From: Bolinopsis microptera
Lineage: Eukaryota; Ctenophora; Tentaculata; Lobata; Bolinopsidae
Direction: 5' to 3'
Length of the DNA stretch: 64,000 bases
NCBI RefSeq assembly: GCF_026151205.1
Contig: NC_087078.1
Span: forward strand, 19,518,265 to 19,582,264
Within the stretch, counting starts at the first letter, position 1; each line of letters begins with the position of its first letter. The notes under the pieces were generated by a model. The model did no database searches and had not been told where the DNA came from. It saw only the letters and a list, made by a program, of their open reading frames with translations. Positions 26,601-38,600 of this stretch are shown piece after piece. A program made the translations under genes and the position numbers.

Positions 26601-29600
26601 CTATAACACCCTTACAGAAGCCAAAAAAACCTATTGGTCCTCTGAAGAATTTACGTCCACTCACCTTGTCCAATGCAGCCAGAAAAATTCTGTCTATGGC
26701 TACTCTTAAAAGGATAGAAGAAAAAGTGAACGCCTTCACTGGTCCATGGCAGTGCGCATATAAACGCGCTCGTTCTTGTGCTGATATTGTTTGGTGTCAG
26801 CGAGTTCTACTGTCAGTTGTCCAAAGAAAGAAATGGGAGTATCATCGCATGGGCATTGATATGTCTAGTGCATTTGACACGATCAAACGCACTACGATTC
26901 TTGAACTCCTGAAACTGTGTGGCTGTACTGAGGATGAGCTGAGGATTGTCCGGTTGTTGTTGTCCAACACAAAGCTACGGGTGAAGGTAAATGGAGTTCT
27001 TTCAGCCGAGTTTTTAAGTCTCCTTGGAGCTTTCCAAGGTGACTGTCTATCCGGCTGTCTGTTCACCCTTGTCTTGGCTGGTGCTTTGAATGAACTTAGA
27101 TGGACTATAACAATCAGTTTAGATAGGCCGATCCCCCCGATTACTATTGCTGGCCTTCCACTTGACACTGAATATGCTGATGATGTTGACTTCAATGATG
27201 AAGAGGAAGACAACTTGAGAGCTATTTTGCCCCAGGCAACAGCTATACTCGAGAAATGGAACCTCTTTGTCAATGAAGACAAAACGGACTTCACTCATGT
27301 TTATTTAGCTAGTACGGGTGAAGTCGACAGTGATGGAAAATTAGTGTCGGGGAATGAAGCATGGAGGAAAAGTATCACTCTAGGGTCCGTCTTGTGTAGC
27401 AAAGCTGATATTCAGCGTCGCATAAACCTGGGATATGCTGCCTTTAACAATTACAAGAAGGCCTGGAGTGATAAACTGCCCCTAAACAAACGTCTAATAC
27501 TGTATAATGCTTTAGTCGTATCGGTTCTTATGTACAACTCATCCTGTTGGGCCGTCCCCAAAATATTCCTTGAAAAACTAGATGTTGTACACCGCAGACA
27601 TCTTCGCACTATTTTGAATATAAAGTACCCAGGAGTCATCTCCAACAAAAACTTGTATAAACGCTGCAATGCTGAACCATTGTCAGAAAAAGTGGCCCGT
27701 AGTCGATGGAGAATGTTAGGACATGTTTTGCGGGGTCCTATTGACGGACCAGCGTTTTCTTCCCTCATTTTTGCCATCAATACACTGGACTTACCAGGGA
27801 GAAGAGGAAGACCCCAAAGCAATCTATTCTCGCTGATTGTGCATGATTTATGTAAAAGAAATCTTTATTTAAATAATATCTTTGACCTGCATTATCTCCG
27901 TAATTTGAGTTATGACAAGAGATATTGGCGGAAATTGCAATGAAGTTTTTAATTTTTAGTTTTTGTTTTAGGGAAAGATTAGACTTGGGCGTTGTTTTTT
28001 AAACTATCCCTTGTTTAGAACTTTGATTTAATAATATATGCGATATTCCACCACATTTTGGTTGAAAATTTGATTTCCAATGTCTACTCATACATATGTG
28101 GAAAACTTACAAATACCCCTCAAAATACTGGCTTTATACTTATAGTATAAAGATGTAGGTATCGTCAGGGACGTAGCCAGGATTTTTATTTGAGGGGGGC
28201 GTCCAATCCAGCTGCGAAGCGAGCAAGCTGTGGCAGGGGTCGGGGGTGCGCAGCCCCCTGGAAAATTTTTGTGAAACAGGGTGTTTGAGACGACATTTGG
28301 CATTAAAGAAATTTGTAGGATAGCAATAAACTGGGATTGTAAGAATCAAGTACTTACGTACAGGGACGTAGCCAGAATTTTTCTTTGTTGGGGGCTGTCA
28401 GCGAGCGAAGCGAGCAGACGTGTTCAATCCAGCTGCGCATCGAGCGAAGCGAGCAAGCTGTGGCAGGGGTCTGGGGGCGCAGCCCCCAGCGGGGTCCAGG
28501 GGCGCAGCCCCTTGGTGGGGGCTAGGGGAGCGCAGCCCCCCGGGAAATTTTTGCGAAACAGGGTGTTTTAGACGACATTTGGCATTAAAGAAATTTGTAG
28601 GACAGCAATAAACTGGGATTGAAAAGAATCAAGTACTCACGTAAATTTGGTAACTTCACAACAGCAATCTGCATTCTCCAATCAGAATTTACGACTTACT
28701 CAGGCCTCATCGTCTTAAGATTTTTACATTTCCTACGGTCTAGGGGACACTATTGACTATTTATAGAAGTCTTCTAGAATGTTTGCTTGGATGTTATGAC
28801 AGATAATGGGGGAGTAGACACACAGTTGATAATTCAACAGACCCACTATCAATATCAACAGACCCACTATTTCATCTTAAAGACCCACAAGTCAATCCAC
28901 AGACCCATTTCAGAGTAGCAAAGGCCCACTATTAAGCGAGTAGACACACACTTAATAACAACAGACCCACTATCGATATCAACAGGCCCACTATTTCATC
29001 TTACAGACCCACAAGTCAATCTACAGACCCATTTCAGAGCAGCAAAGACCCACTATTAAAGTATTAAGCGAGTAGACACACACTTAATAACAACAGACCC
29101 ACTATCAATATCAACAGGCCCACTATTTCATCTTACAGACCCACAAGTCAATCTACAGACCCATTTCAGAGTAGCAAAGACCCACTATCAAGCGAGTAGA
29201 CACACACTTAATAACAACAGACCCACTATCAATATCAACAGACCCACTATTCTATCTTACAGACCCACAAGTCAATCTACAGACCCATTTCAGAGTAGCA
29301 AAGACCCACTATTAAGCGAGTAGACACACACTTAATAACAACAGACGCACTATCAATATCAACAGGCCCACTATTTCATCTTACAGACCCACAAGTCAAT
29401 CTACAGACCCATTTCAGAGTAGCAAAGACCCACTATTAAGCGAGTAAACACACACTTAATAACAACAGACCCACTATCAATATCAACAGACCCACTATTC
29501 CACAAAGACCCACTATTAAGCGAGTAGACACACACTTAATAACAACAGACCCACTATCAATATCAACAGACCCACTATTCCACCTTATAGACCCATGTAA

Positions 29601-32600
29601 GTAAGTCTACACTGTAATAAAACACATCCAAGCTATCCACAGGCCCACTATTTGAGCATGTACAGACCCTCATTAACCATGGTCAATTCAATCCTAACCT
29701 CACCCCCCCCCCCCCCCCCCCCCCCAAGAAAATATGTTTTTTTTTTCGTTTCAGACAATTTTAATTTTTCGATGAAAAAATTTGAGGCAAGGGTGCTGGC
29801 ACCCTTGGCACCCTTTAAAAAAAAACCTTAAAGACAGTCTCTCGATTAAAGGTTAGAGGTGGACAGTGGAAGAGAGGAAGATAATAAGACAGTCCCTCGA
29901 TTAAAGGTTAGAGGTGGACAGTGGAAGAGAGGAAGATAATAAGACAGTCTCTCGACTAAAGGATTAAAGAGGTGGACAGTGGAAGAGAGGAAGATAATAA
30001 GACAGTCTCTCGACTAAAGGTTAGAGGTGGACAGTGGAAGAGAGGAAGATAATAAGACAGTCTCTCGACTAAAGGATTAAAGAGGTGGACAGTGGAAGAG
30101 AGGAAGATAATAAGACAGTCTCTCGATTAAAGGTTAGAGGTGGACAGTGGAAGAGAGGAAGATAATAAGACAGTCTCTCGACTAAAGGTTAGAGGTGGAC
30201 AGTGGAAGAGAGGAAGATAATAAGACAGTCTCTCGATTAAAGGTTAGAGGTGGACAGTGGAAGAGAGGAAGATAATAAGACAGTCCCTCGATTAAAGGTT
30301 AGAGGTGGACAGTGGAAGAGAGGAAGATAATAAGACAGTCTCTCGACTAAAGGATTAAAGAGGTGGACAGTGGAAGAGAGGAAGATAATAAGACAGTCTC
30401 TCGACTAAAGGTTAGAGGTGGACAGTGGAAGAGAGGAAGATAATAAGACAGTCTCTCGACTAAAGGATTAAAGAGGTGGACAGTGGAAGAGAGGAAGATA
30501 ATAAGACAGTCTCTCGATTAAAGGTTAGAGGTGGACAGTGGAAGAGAGGAAGATAATAAGACAGTCTCTCGACTAAAGGTTAGAGGTGGACAGTGGAAGA
30601 GAGGAAGATAATAAGACAGTCTCTCGACTAAAGGTTAGAGGTGGACAGTGGAAGAGAGGAAGATAATAAGACAGTCTCTCGATTAAAGGTTAGAGGTGGA
30701 CAGTGGAAGAGAGGAAGATAATAAGACAGTCTCTCGACTAAAGGTTAGAGGTGGACAGTGGAAGAGAGGAAGATAATAAGACAGTCTCTCGATTAAAGGT
30801 TAGAGGTGGACAGTGGAAGAGAGGAAGATAATAAGACAGTCTCTCGACTAAAGGTTAGAGGTGGACAGTGGAAGAGAGGAAGATAATAAGACAGTCTCTC
30901 GACTAAATGTTAACTAGGCCGGATTCCGGAATCGATCAATCCTTAGGGGCGGAAGAGTGGGAGAGTAAGACGCCTGACAGATACAAGATTAGAGAGTGAG
31001 ATTGCAGCTATATTTGAGACTAGACGTTCGATCATTAAATATGGTTTTGGGCAAATTTTACATACTGATAAAACAATCTTACCAAACTCGCAGTCTAAAA
31101 ATACATTGATTAATTAAAACAAAATGTAAAAACACCAATGTATAATAACACGTCCACTTCACTATAAATTACAATATTTATCAAACACTCCACTCTGTAG
31201 TACAAGTCAAGTTTATTGCAATAATCTTCTCAGCAGGGAGAGATTTATTCCCGGTAAGGCAAGAGCCGTTTTAAAGCCACATATTATACGACTATGTTGT
31301 ACATCTCTCTCCCGCTTACCACCCACGCCGTAAAATGTACTCCAGTGCAGTACTGAAGCGTGTTCCGTTCATTCTTATTCCAACTATGAAAAATGATATT
31401 TATCATTCCTAGTGGGAAATGGTTTTTATCATTCCTAGTGGGAAATGTAACATAAAAATTGATGTTACGGTTTTATCCGTTAAAACACCGACTTCAAGAC
31501 ACTTTAACAGATATCAAGAAAATGACAGTTTTTGTGTAAGATAAAAATTACCACCTTTGTTAATTTGATCTTATCAGTTATTCAATTTCACTTTGTTGCT
31601 CACACAATTTCATATCTCATTTCTTGACACCCAGCGAAATTGTAAACTAGGATATGGTACATACCAGATCTACCTAGTACCTACATCTACACTAAATTGA
31701 CAATAATTGTGATATCATTTAATAATTTTACCGTCTGATTTTGATTTGACCGGTTATTGGATTGGACGACAGTTCTGCGTTCTACTTGTTCTGAAATGAA
31801 CAGGTAGAACGTCAGTTTGAATGGAAATTTTCCATTCAAACTGAAATTATGATTCATCATTCATCGACCACTCAAATTTCGACGCAGATTAAAGAGATGA
31901 GATTAATATTGTACTTTTACATCGGTGCTCTGGCTAGACTGGTTTTAATCTATAAATTATGCACGTTAGCCCATCATCACTAGTATGTTACTAAAATATA
32001 GTAGTTGTACAGCAATACTAAGGTAATATACGAAACTGACAGTTGATTTGAGAGTACATGAACTGATCACCATTTTATCGATGTTGCATGTTGTAAACTC
32101 ATTAGAAAAATAAGAAAAATACTCGCTAAACGGTACAAATGTTACACCTGCCCACTGTATTGGTGCACCTAGTACCGTTACCATGGTAACATACACTAGA
32201 TACACTAGATCTAGTGTAATCAGTTAATAGCACTGGCAGATATTAAGAACCATTAGTGGTACCTGTACAAGGTGTACCACGTGACACGTGGTATATTATG
32301 TATAACGTACCACTCACACACCCAACACTGGGTACCATGCATAATGTTGCAATGTTCTGTATAACACACACACCCCCCCAACACTGGGTACCATGCATAA
32401 TGTTGCAATGTTCTGTATAACACACACACCCACCCAACACTGGGTACCATGCATAATGTTGCAATGTTCTGTATAACACACACACCCCCCCAACACTGGG
32501 TACCATGCATAATGTTGCAATGTTCTGTGCCAACACTGGGTACCATGCATAATGTTGCAATGTTCTGTATAACACACACACCCCCCCAACACTGGGTACC

Positions 32601-35600
32601 ATGCATAATGTTGCAATGTTCTGTATAACACACACACCCACCCAACACTGGGTACCATGCATAATGTTGCAATGTTCTGTATAACACACACACCCACCCA
32701 ACACTGGGTACCATGCATAATGTTGCAATGTTCTGTATACCACACACACCCACCCAACACTGGGTACCATGCATAATGTTGCAATGTTCTGTATAACACA
32801 CACACCCCCCCAACACTGGGTACCATGCATAATGTTGCAATGTTCTGTATAACACACACACCCACCCAACACTGGGTACCATGCATAATGTTGCAATGTT
32901 CTGTATAACACACACACCCACCCAACACTGGGTACCATGCATAATGTTGCAATGTTCTGTATAACACACACACCCCCCCAACACTGGGTACCATGCATAA
33001 TGTTGCAATGTTCTGTATAACACACACACCCACCCAACACTGGGTACCATGCATAATGTTGCAATGTTCTGTATAACACACACACCCACCCAACACTGGG
33101 TACCATGCATAATGTTGCAATGTTCTGTGCCAACACTGGGTACCATGCATAATGTTGCAATGTTCTGTATAACACACACACCCACCCAACACTGGGTACC
33201 ATGCATAATGTTGCAATGTTCTGTGCCAACACTGGGTACCATGCATAATGTTGCAATGTTCTGTATAACACACACACCCCCCCAACACTGGGTACCATGC
33301 ATAATGTTGCAATGTTCTGTATAACACACACACCCCCCCAACACTGGGTACCATGCATAATGTTGCAATGTTCTGTGCCAACACTGGGTACCATGCATAA
33401 TGTTGCAATGTTCTGTATAACACACACACCCCCCCAACACTGGGTACCATGCATAATGTTGCAATGTTCTGTGCCAACACTGGGTACCATGCATAATGTT
33501 GCAATGTTCTGTATAACACACACACCCACCCAACACTGGGTACCATGCATAATGTTGCAATGTTCTGTATAACACACACACCCCCCCAACACTGGGTACC
33601 ATGCATAATGTTGCAATGTTCTGTGCCAACACTGGGTACCATGCATAATGTTGCAATGTTCTGTATAACACACACACCCCCCCCAACACTGGGTACCATG
33701 CATAATGTTGCAATGTTCTGTGCCAACACTGGGTACCATGCATAATGTTGCAATGTTCTGTGCCAACACTGGGTACCATGCATAATGTTGCAATGTTCTG
33801 TGCCAACACTGGGTACCATGCATAATGTTGCATGGTTCTGTGCCAAGTTTGTGGCGTCACGTGACAGTGTGTATTGCACGTGACAGTGTGTATTGCACGT
33901 GACAGTGTGTATTGCACGTGACAGTGTGTATTGCACGTGACAGTGTGTATTGCACGTTAAGGTGTGAACCTCACACATCTCTCAGTGTAGAGTGTTATCA
34001 GTAACATGGTGTTCAGACCTGTTTACAGCACTAGAATACCATTATGACTCTAGTTACAGACTCACAGAGATACTAGCCAGGTAGGTATACTAGGTGTATC
34101 ACAATATACACTTCTCAGCCCTGTAACAGAGTAAAATGTACCAGATCTCCTCTTCTGTCATTTCACCAATTACATTATACTCTACATTATACTCAGCTAT
34201 TATACTCTAATCTACCAATACTCTGCTATTATACTCTAATCTACCAATACTCTGCTATTATACTCTAATCTACCAATACTCTGCTATTATACTCTAATCT
34301 ACCAATACTCTGCTATTATACTCTAATCTACCAATACTCTGCTATTATACTCTTAATGCACACAATAAAGTACATGCATTTTCTGGCTCTGACATTCACA
34401 CGATATTCTAACTTATTACTTAATGTACGAGTGTTATTCATGTACATTTGTCTCCATCATGGCTACTGGAGGATCAGAGTTACAATCTAGATTTTACCCA
34501 GGAAATGATATCACTACATTCCTGTATTGTTGCAGCTAGTATTGTTAGTGAGTGCTCAGCAGGGAGACTGTATGTTGCCATGGTAACAGTTACCAGCGCC
34601 TGTGTATGTCATTCAATATGATGACTGTTAGTGCGGTAATAGATAAATTATTGTAAAATGTGAATTGCAAGGTTATTAGAGCTGGTTACTATAATACTGG
34701 TACTACTACTATACTGAGCTGCGGGTTGAGACAGATGTAGCAGTTACAGTTTACACATGTTACAGTTTACAGATGTATATCGTGGATTTGCAGTTAAAAT
34801 CTAGGTAATTTGGTTTTAAACCAGATTACGTCCTCACGAAAGTGGGAGCTCTGGTACTATTTGAACTGTAAGTGGACAAACAGTGAGAGATGATATTCTG
34901 ATTTCTGACGAAACAGTGAAATAGATGAGATTTCCTTTCGCTCTCTACCTTATATAATAATGTAATTGTAATAGTATAGAGTGTACACTACCTCTAACTG
35001 TAATAGTATAGAGTGTACACTACCTCTAATTGTAATGGTTTGGTAAACTTCCCTTTTTGTCGTTAACCATTTACCTACTAAAACAGGCTCTACAATATAT
35101 ATTGCTATATGTGAGCCGGTTAGTTATACTATCCGGTTCTTATTGAAGTTTCGGGCAGATTCTATCAGTGGAGCTAGGTTGTTTCCTTAACAAAACTTAT
35201 AATACATCCAGAAATTGTTGTTTTCCGTTATAATGCAATTATATAACAACAACTCTAACTATCCGAGTAAATAACAATGACCTCAATTATCCACTTATAA
35301 TTGTATATTTTTTCAGAGCAACAGAAGCGGCCGGAGAAGCACAATCAGTCTGAACGAGTCGTTTACAGACTCACGTGATAGCTCCAGACCCAATACTCCG
35401 GCTTACAACACTGAGATAGCAGAACTCCGAGCTAAACTACTCAAATATGAGGATGAAATGTTAGTCTCCTTTTTTTTGCTTGTTTGTTGAAATATAATTT
35501 TGTTGTGTGTTTTTAGGTTTTCGTGGCTTTTTTTGATTAATTGCCACTATTGTCATGTGATTTATCATTTATCTATTTATGTTTACCCTTGATGAAATGA

Positions 35601-38600
35601 AACCACGCACCCGATGTTTCTAATAATTAAAAATATAGCCTGCTAATTTATCGGAAGCTTGGTAGCTTTTTTATTTTATGGTTAAAGATAATGAAGCTCA
35701 ATTAATAATTTGACCAGTTAAAATTACAGCTGCGGTTAATACCGATAAAAACATAATATGGTCATCTTCCACTAAATTTAGAGGCACCTGCCTCGACACA
35801 AACGTTAAATAAAACCCTATTCTTACGTGATCTGTCTGACAAATATAGAAACGAGTTAAGTTAAATACCGTGTCATGTTCTAGTATAAAATTAAACATTT
35901 TAATGTTACAAAATATTAGGCAGTGTTGATCACGATGAATTTTACCAAACGTGTGATGTTGTTAACGTAACGCGCGAAAACATTTCATTTCTATAAAGGC
36001 CAATTAACCTCGCGCAAAATTTCAAATTCGTTTGCACGCACGTTCTTCACAATAAACATTCGGACTTAAGATAAACTAAAAATGAGGTACTCCAGCCTCT
36101 AGCCTAACTTTCAACCAGACATCCTTATTCCTCTTCAAGCCAGTAAAAGTAACTAATGAGTTACAAAACTTCACTTCCACACGGCAGGAATACAAATTTC
36201 TTTCGGACCCGTCTGTAATAACATTTGCCGCTAAAAATTTGAACCCATTACAACTTAATCATTACACCACATGGCTCGCAGTGTACCATTTCTATTACTC
36301 AACACTAAGGCAACTCATTACCCGCCTATTGTATGACTTATGTTTACTGGATATGTGCCATCTGGGATATCACTAGGGATCTGCTTCGAGACCAGATAGT
36401 AAACTCTATGTAATAACTAATAATGTGCTCATCTGTGTATAGTAGTGTGTATAGTAGTACCTGTGTATAGTAGTACCTGTGTATAGTAGTACCTGTGTAT
36501 AGTAGTGTGTATAGTAGTACCTGTGTATAGTAGTGTATAGTAGTGTGTATAGTAGTACCTGTGTATAGTAGTGTATAGTAGTGTGTTTAGTAGTACCTGT
36601 GTATAGTAGTGTATAGTAGTACCTGTGTATAGTAATGTATAGTAGTACCTGTGTATAGTAGTGTATAGTAGTGTATAGTAGTACCTGTGTATAGTAGTGT
36701 ATAGTAGTACCTGTGTATAGTAATGTATAGTAGTACCTGTGTATAGTAATGTGTATAGTAGTGTGTTTAGTAGTACCTGTGTATAGTAGTACCTGTGTAT
36801 AGTAGTGTATAGTAGTACCTGTGTATAGTAATGTGTATAGTAGTGTGTTTAGTAGTACCTGTGTATAGTAGTGTGTATAGTAGTACCTGTGTATACCTGT
36901 GTATAGTAGTGTGTATAGTAGTGTGTATAGTAGTACCTGTGTATACTTGTTGTCGTGTGATCACAACTTTTATGATTTATCTCTGGTCTCCGCGTCACAA
37001 TCTATCTAGACTTGTAGCAACCTAACTGTTAACTTCGCAAGTATTGCAAATTGACTCCTATAATGATTTTCTTGTGTGTCGTAATCCTGAACTGTCGATT
37101 ACTATCGATTTGCTGCATAATTATTCATTTACAAGTTACATTACAGCAATGCTGACAAGGTGGAGTAACTCACATAATATCACAGACTCATTACTGTTGG
37201 TCTTGAGAGACATGTAAAATATCTTGAATTCCATCTGTTTCAGCGAAACCAAGACTGATCTCATCACCCGACTGAAGGAGGAAAGTGCTGCAACTAATGA
37301 ACAAATATCACGTCTAAAAAATGAGGTGAGGGACATATCAATTAAAAGTCGCCCTTGATAAAATTGTTACAGATTCATTGTTGGTCAATAAAATAGACCT
37401 TTATTTATCATTATTTGTTTCGTTGCATGCCATGTCAGGAATGTTGTAATTTAGTCAGCAAGCCATTAAAATACAGACTCCGCTGTAGAGTTTCATAAGA
37501 AAAACAGAGACCATCTCAATTACATAATCTGCATTCCTCTTAATAATAACATTTCATCGCAGTATCGGACTCTGTACGATGATGCTCAAGCTGCTAGAAT
37601 TTACAGAGACGAGATAGACTCTCTGAGAACTAAGGTTGGTTAGTAAACACATACATACATGTTACGCATCTTCTAGTAAACACACCACAAATATTTTAAC
37701 ACTCACGTGATATTTAAACTATGTATGCCGTTCTCAGAACCACATGACGTTTTTTCTAGACGAATTGCTTGACGTGGTCATACATGAGAGCTCATAAAAT
37801 AGACGGATTGCTTTTTAAAGCTATTAAAATAGACACTATTGAAGTCTTGAATTGGTTATCAATCCGTTGTCTTTCGCACAACAAATAATAAGCCATTGCC
37901 AAGGCCGAGAAGTTGGATAAATACGAAGCGGATATCGCCAAATACCGAGATAAGCTAGAGGATATGGAGTATCTAAAGAACAGAGTCAAGGAACTGAAGA
38001 ATCACAACGATCAGCTCATGGAAATGAACGAGCTGCTGAAGGAGGAGCTTGTCAGTTCAGAGCAGATCAATAAAGCTATGATAGGTGAATGATAATCACT
38101 CATTATATACCACTGAACTAATTAATTATGTATAAAATTAACTTAAATCATAGTTTTAAGTCGCCGAACTTCTTTTGCCGGTCGCTGTTTTATAGGCATG
38201 AAATAATCGGCATATCTTATGATTGTCGACTAACGTGCATGACAATTTGATACCCACGTCATGATTTGTGGTCTAGTTTAAAGTCATGTTTCAGACAGGG
38301 CCCCCTATATCGTACTGATCAAGGAGCACTACCCAGAGGCATTAAACCTACTAATCCTAACGTTTCTCAGCTGAGGAAGAAAAGAACATAAAATTACGCG
38401 CAATGTTAGAAGAACTCAGTGCACAAAAGGAGTACGGTGATAGGGTTATACAGGACATGACCAATAAGAAGAAACAGGTCGAACTTGAACTCAAACACAG
38501 GTTAGTTTCTGTTTGGATTTGTATGCACAAGAAATAGGTCTTTAGATTTTTGCAACAAATACCCATGCTACTTGATTAATGTACTTTTGTCGCCACGCCT

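Larger units (their letters stand above)
24567..29831. mobile_element. 5.26-kb inverted-repeat element with nested LINE
   Basis: Left end 24567: TTAAGG, a run of nine T, CT, GGGTGCC. Right end 29831 is its inverted copy: GGCACCCTTT, nine A, CCTTAA. The flanks are AGACAG (24561-24566) and AGACAG (29832-29837). Removing the element plus one AGACAG restores a perfect minisatellite unit, so AGACAG is a 6-bp target duplication. Inside are an intact LINE (24842-27943), two CAGGGACGTAGCCAG copies and a 124-bp tandem repeat rich in AGACCCAC. No transposase was recognised. If the TTAA pairs were the duplication instead, a piggyBac-like insertion would be implied, but the empty site would then not be restored. 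Superfamily unknown. Confidence 0.75.

Noticed and set aside
28281-28611. ORFs of 60-96 codons over the CAGGG repeats
   Set aside because: They cover GC-rich palindromic repeat sequence and have no recognisable domain.
24567-29831. piggyBac-type TTAA target duplication
   Set aside because: TTAA is present at both ends, but the flanking minisatellite is restored exactly only if AGACAG is the duplication and TTAA belongs to the element.
32243-33978. Three overlapping minus-strand ORFs of 526-554 codons
   Set aside because: They are the same minisatellite read in three frames, with no domain. Unit lengths are not multiples of three, so no frame is favoured.
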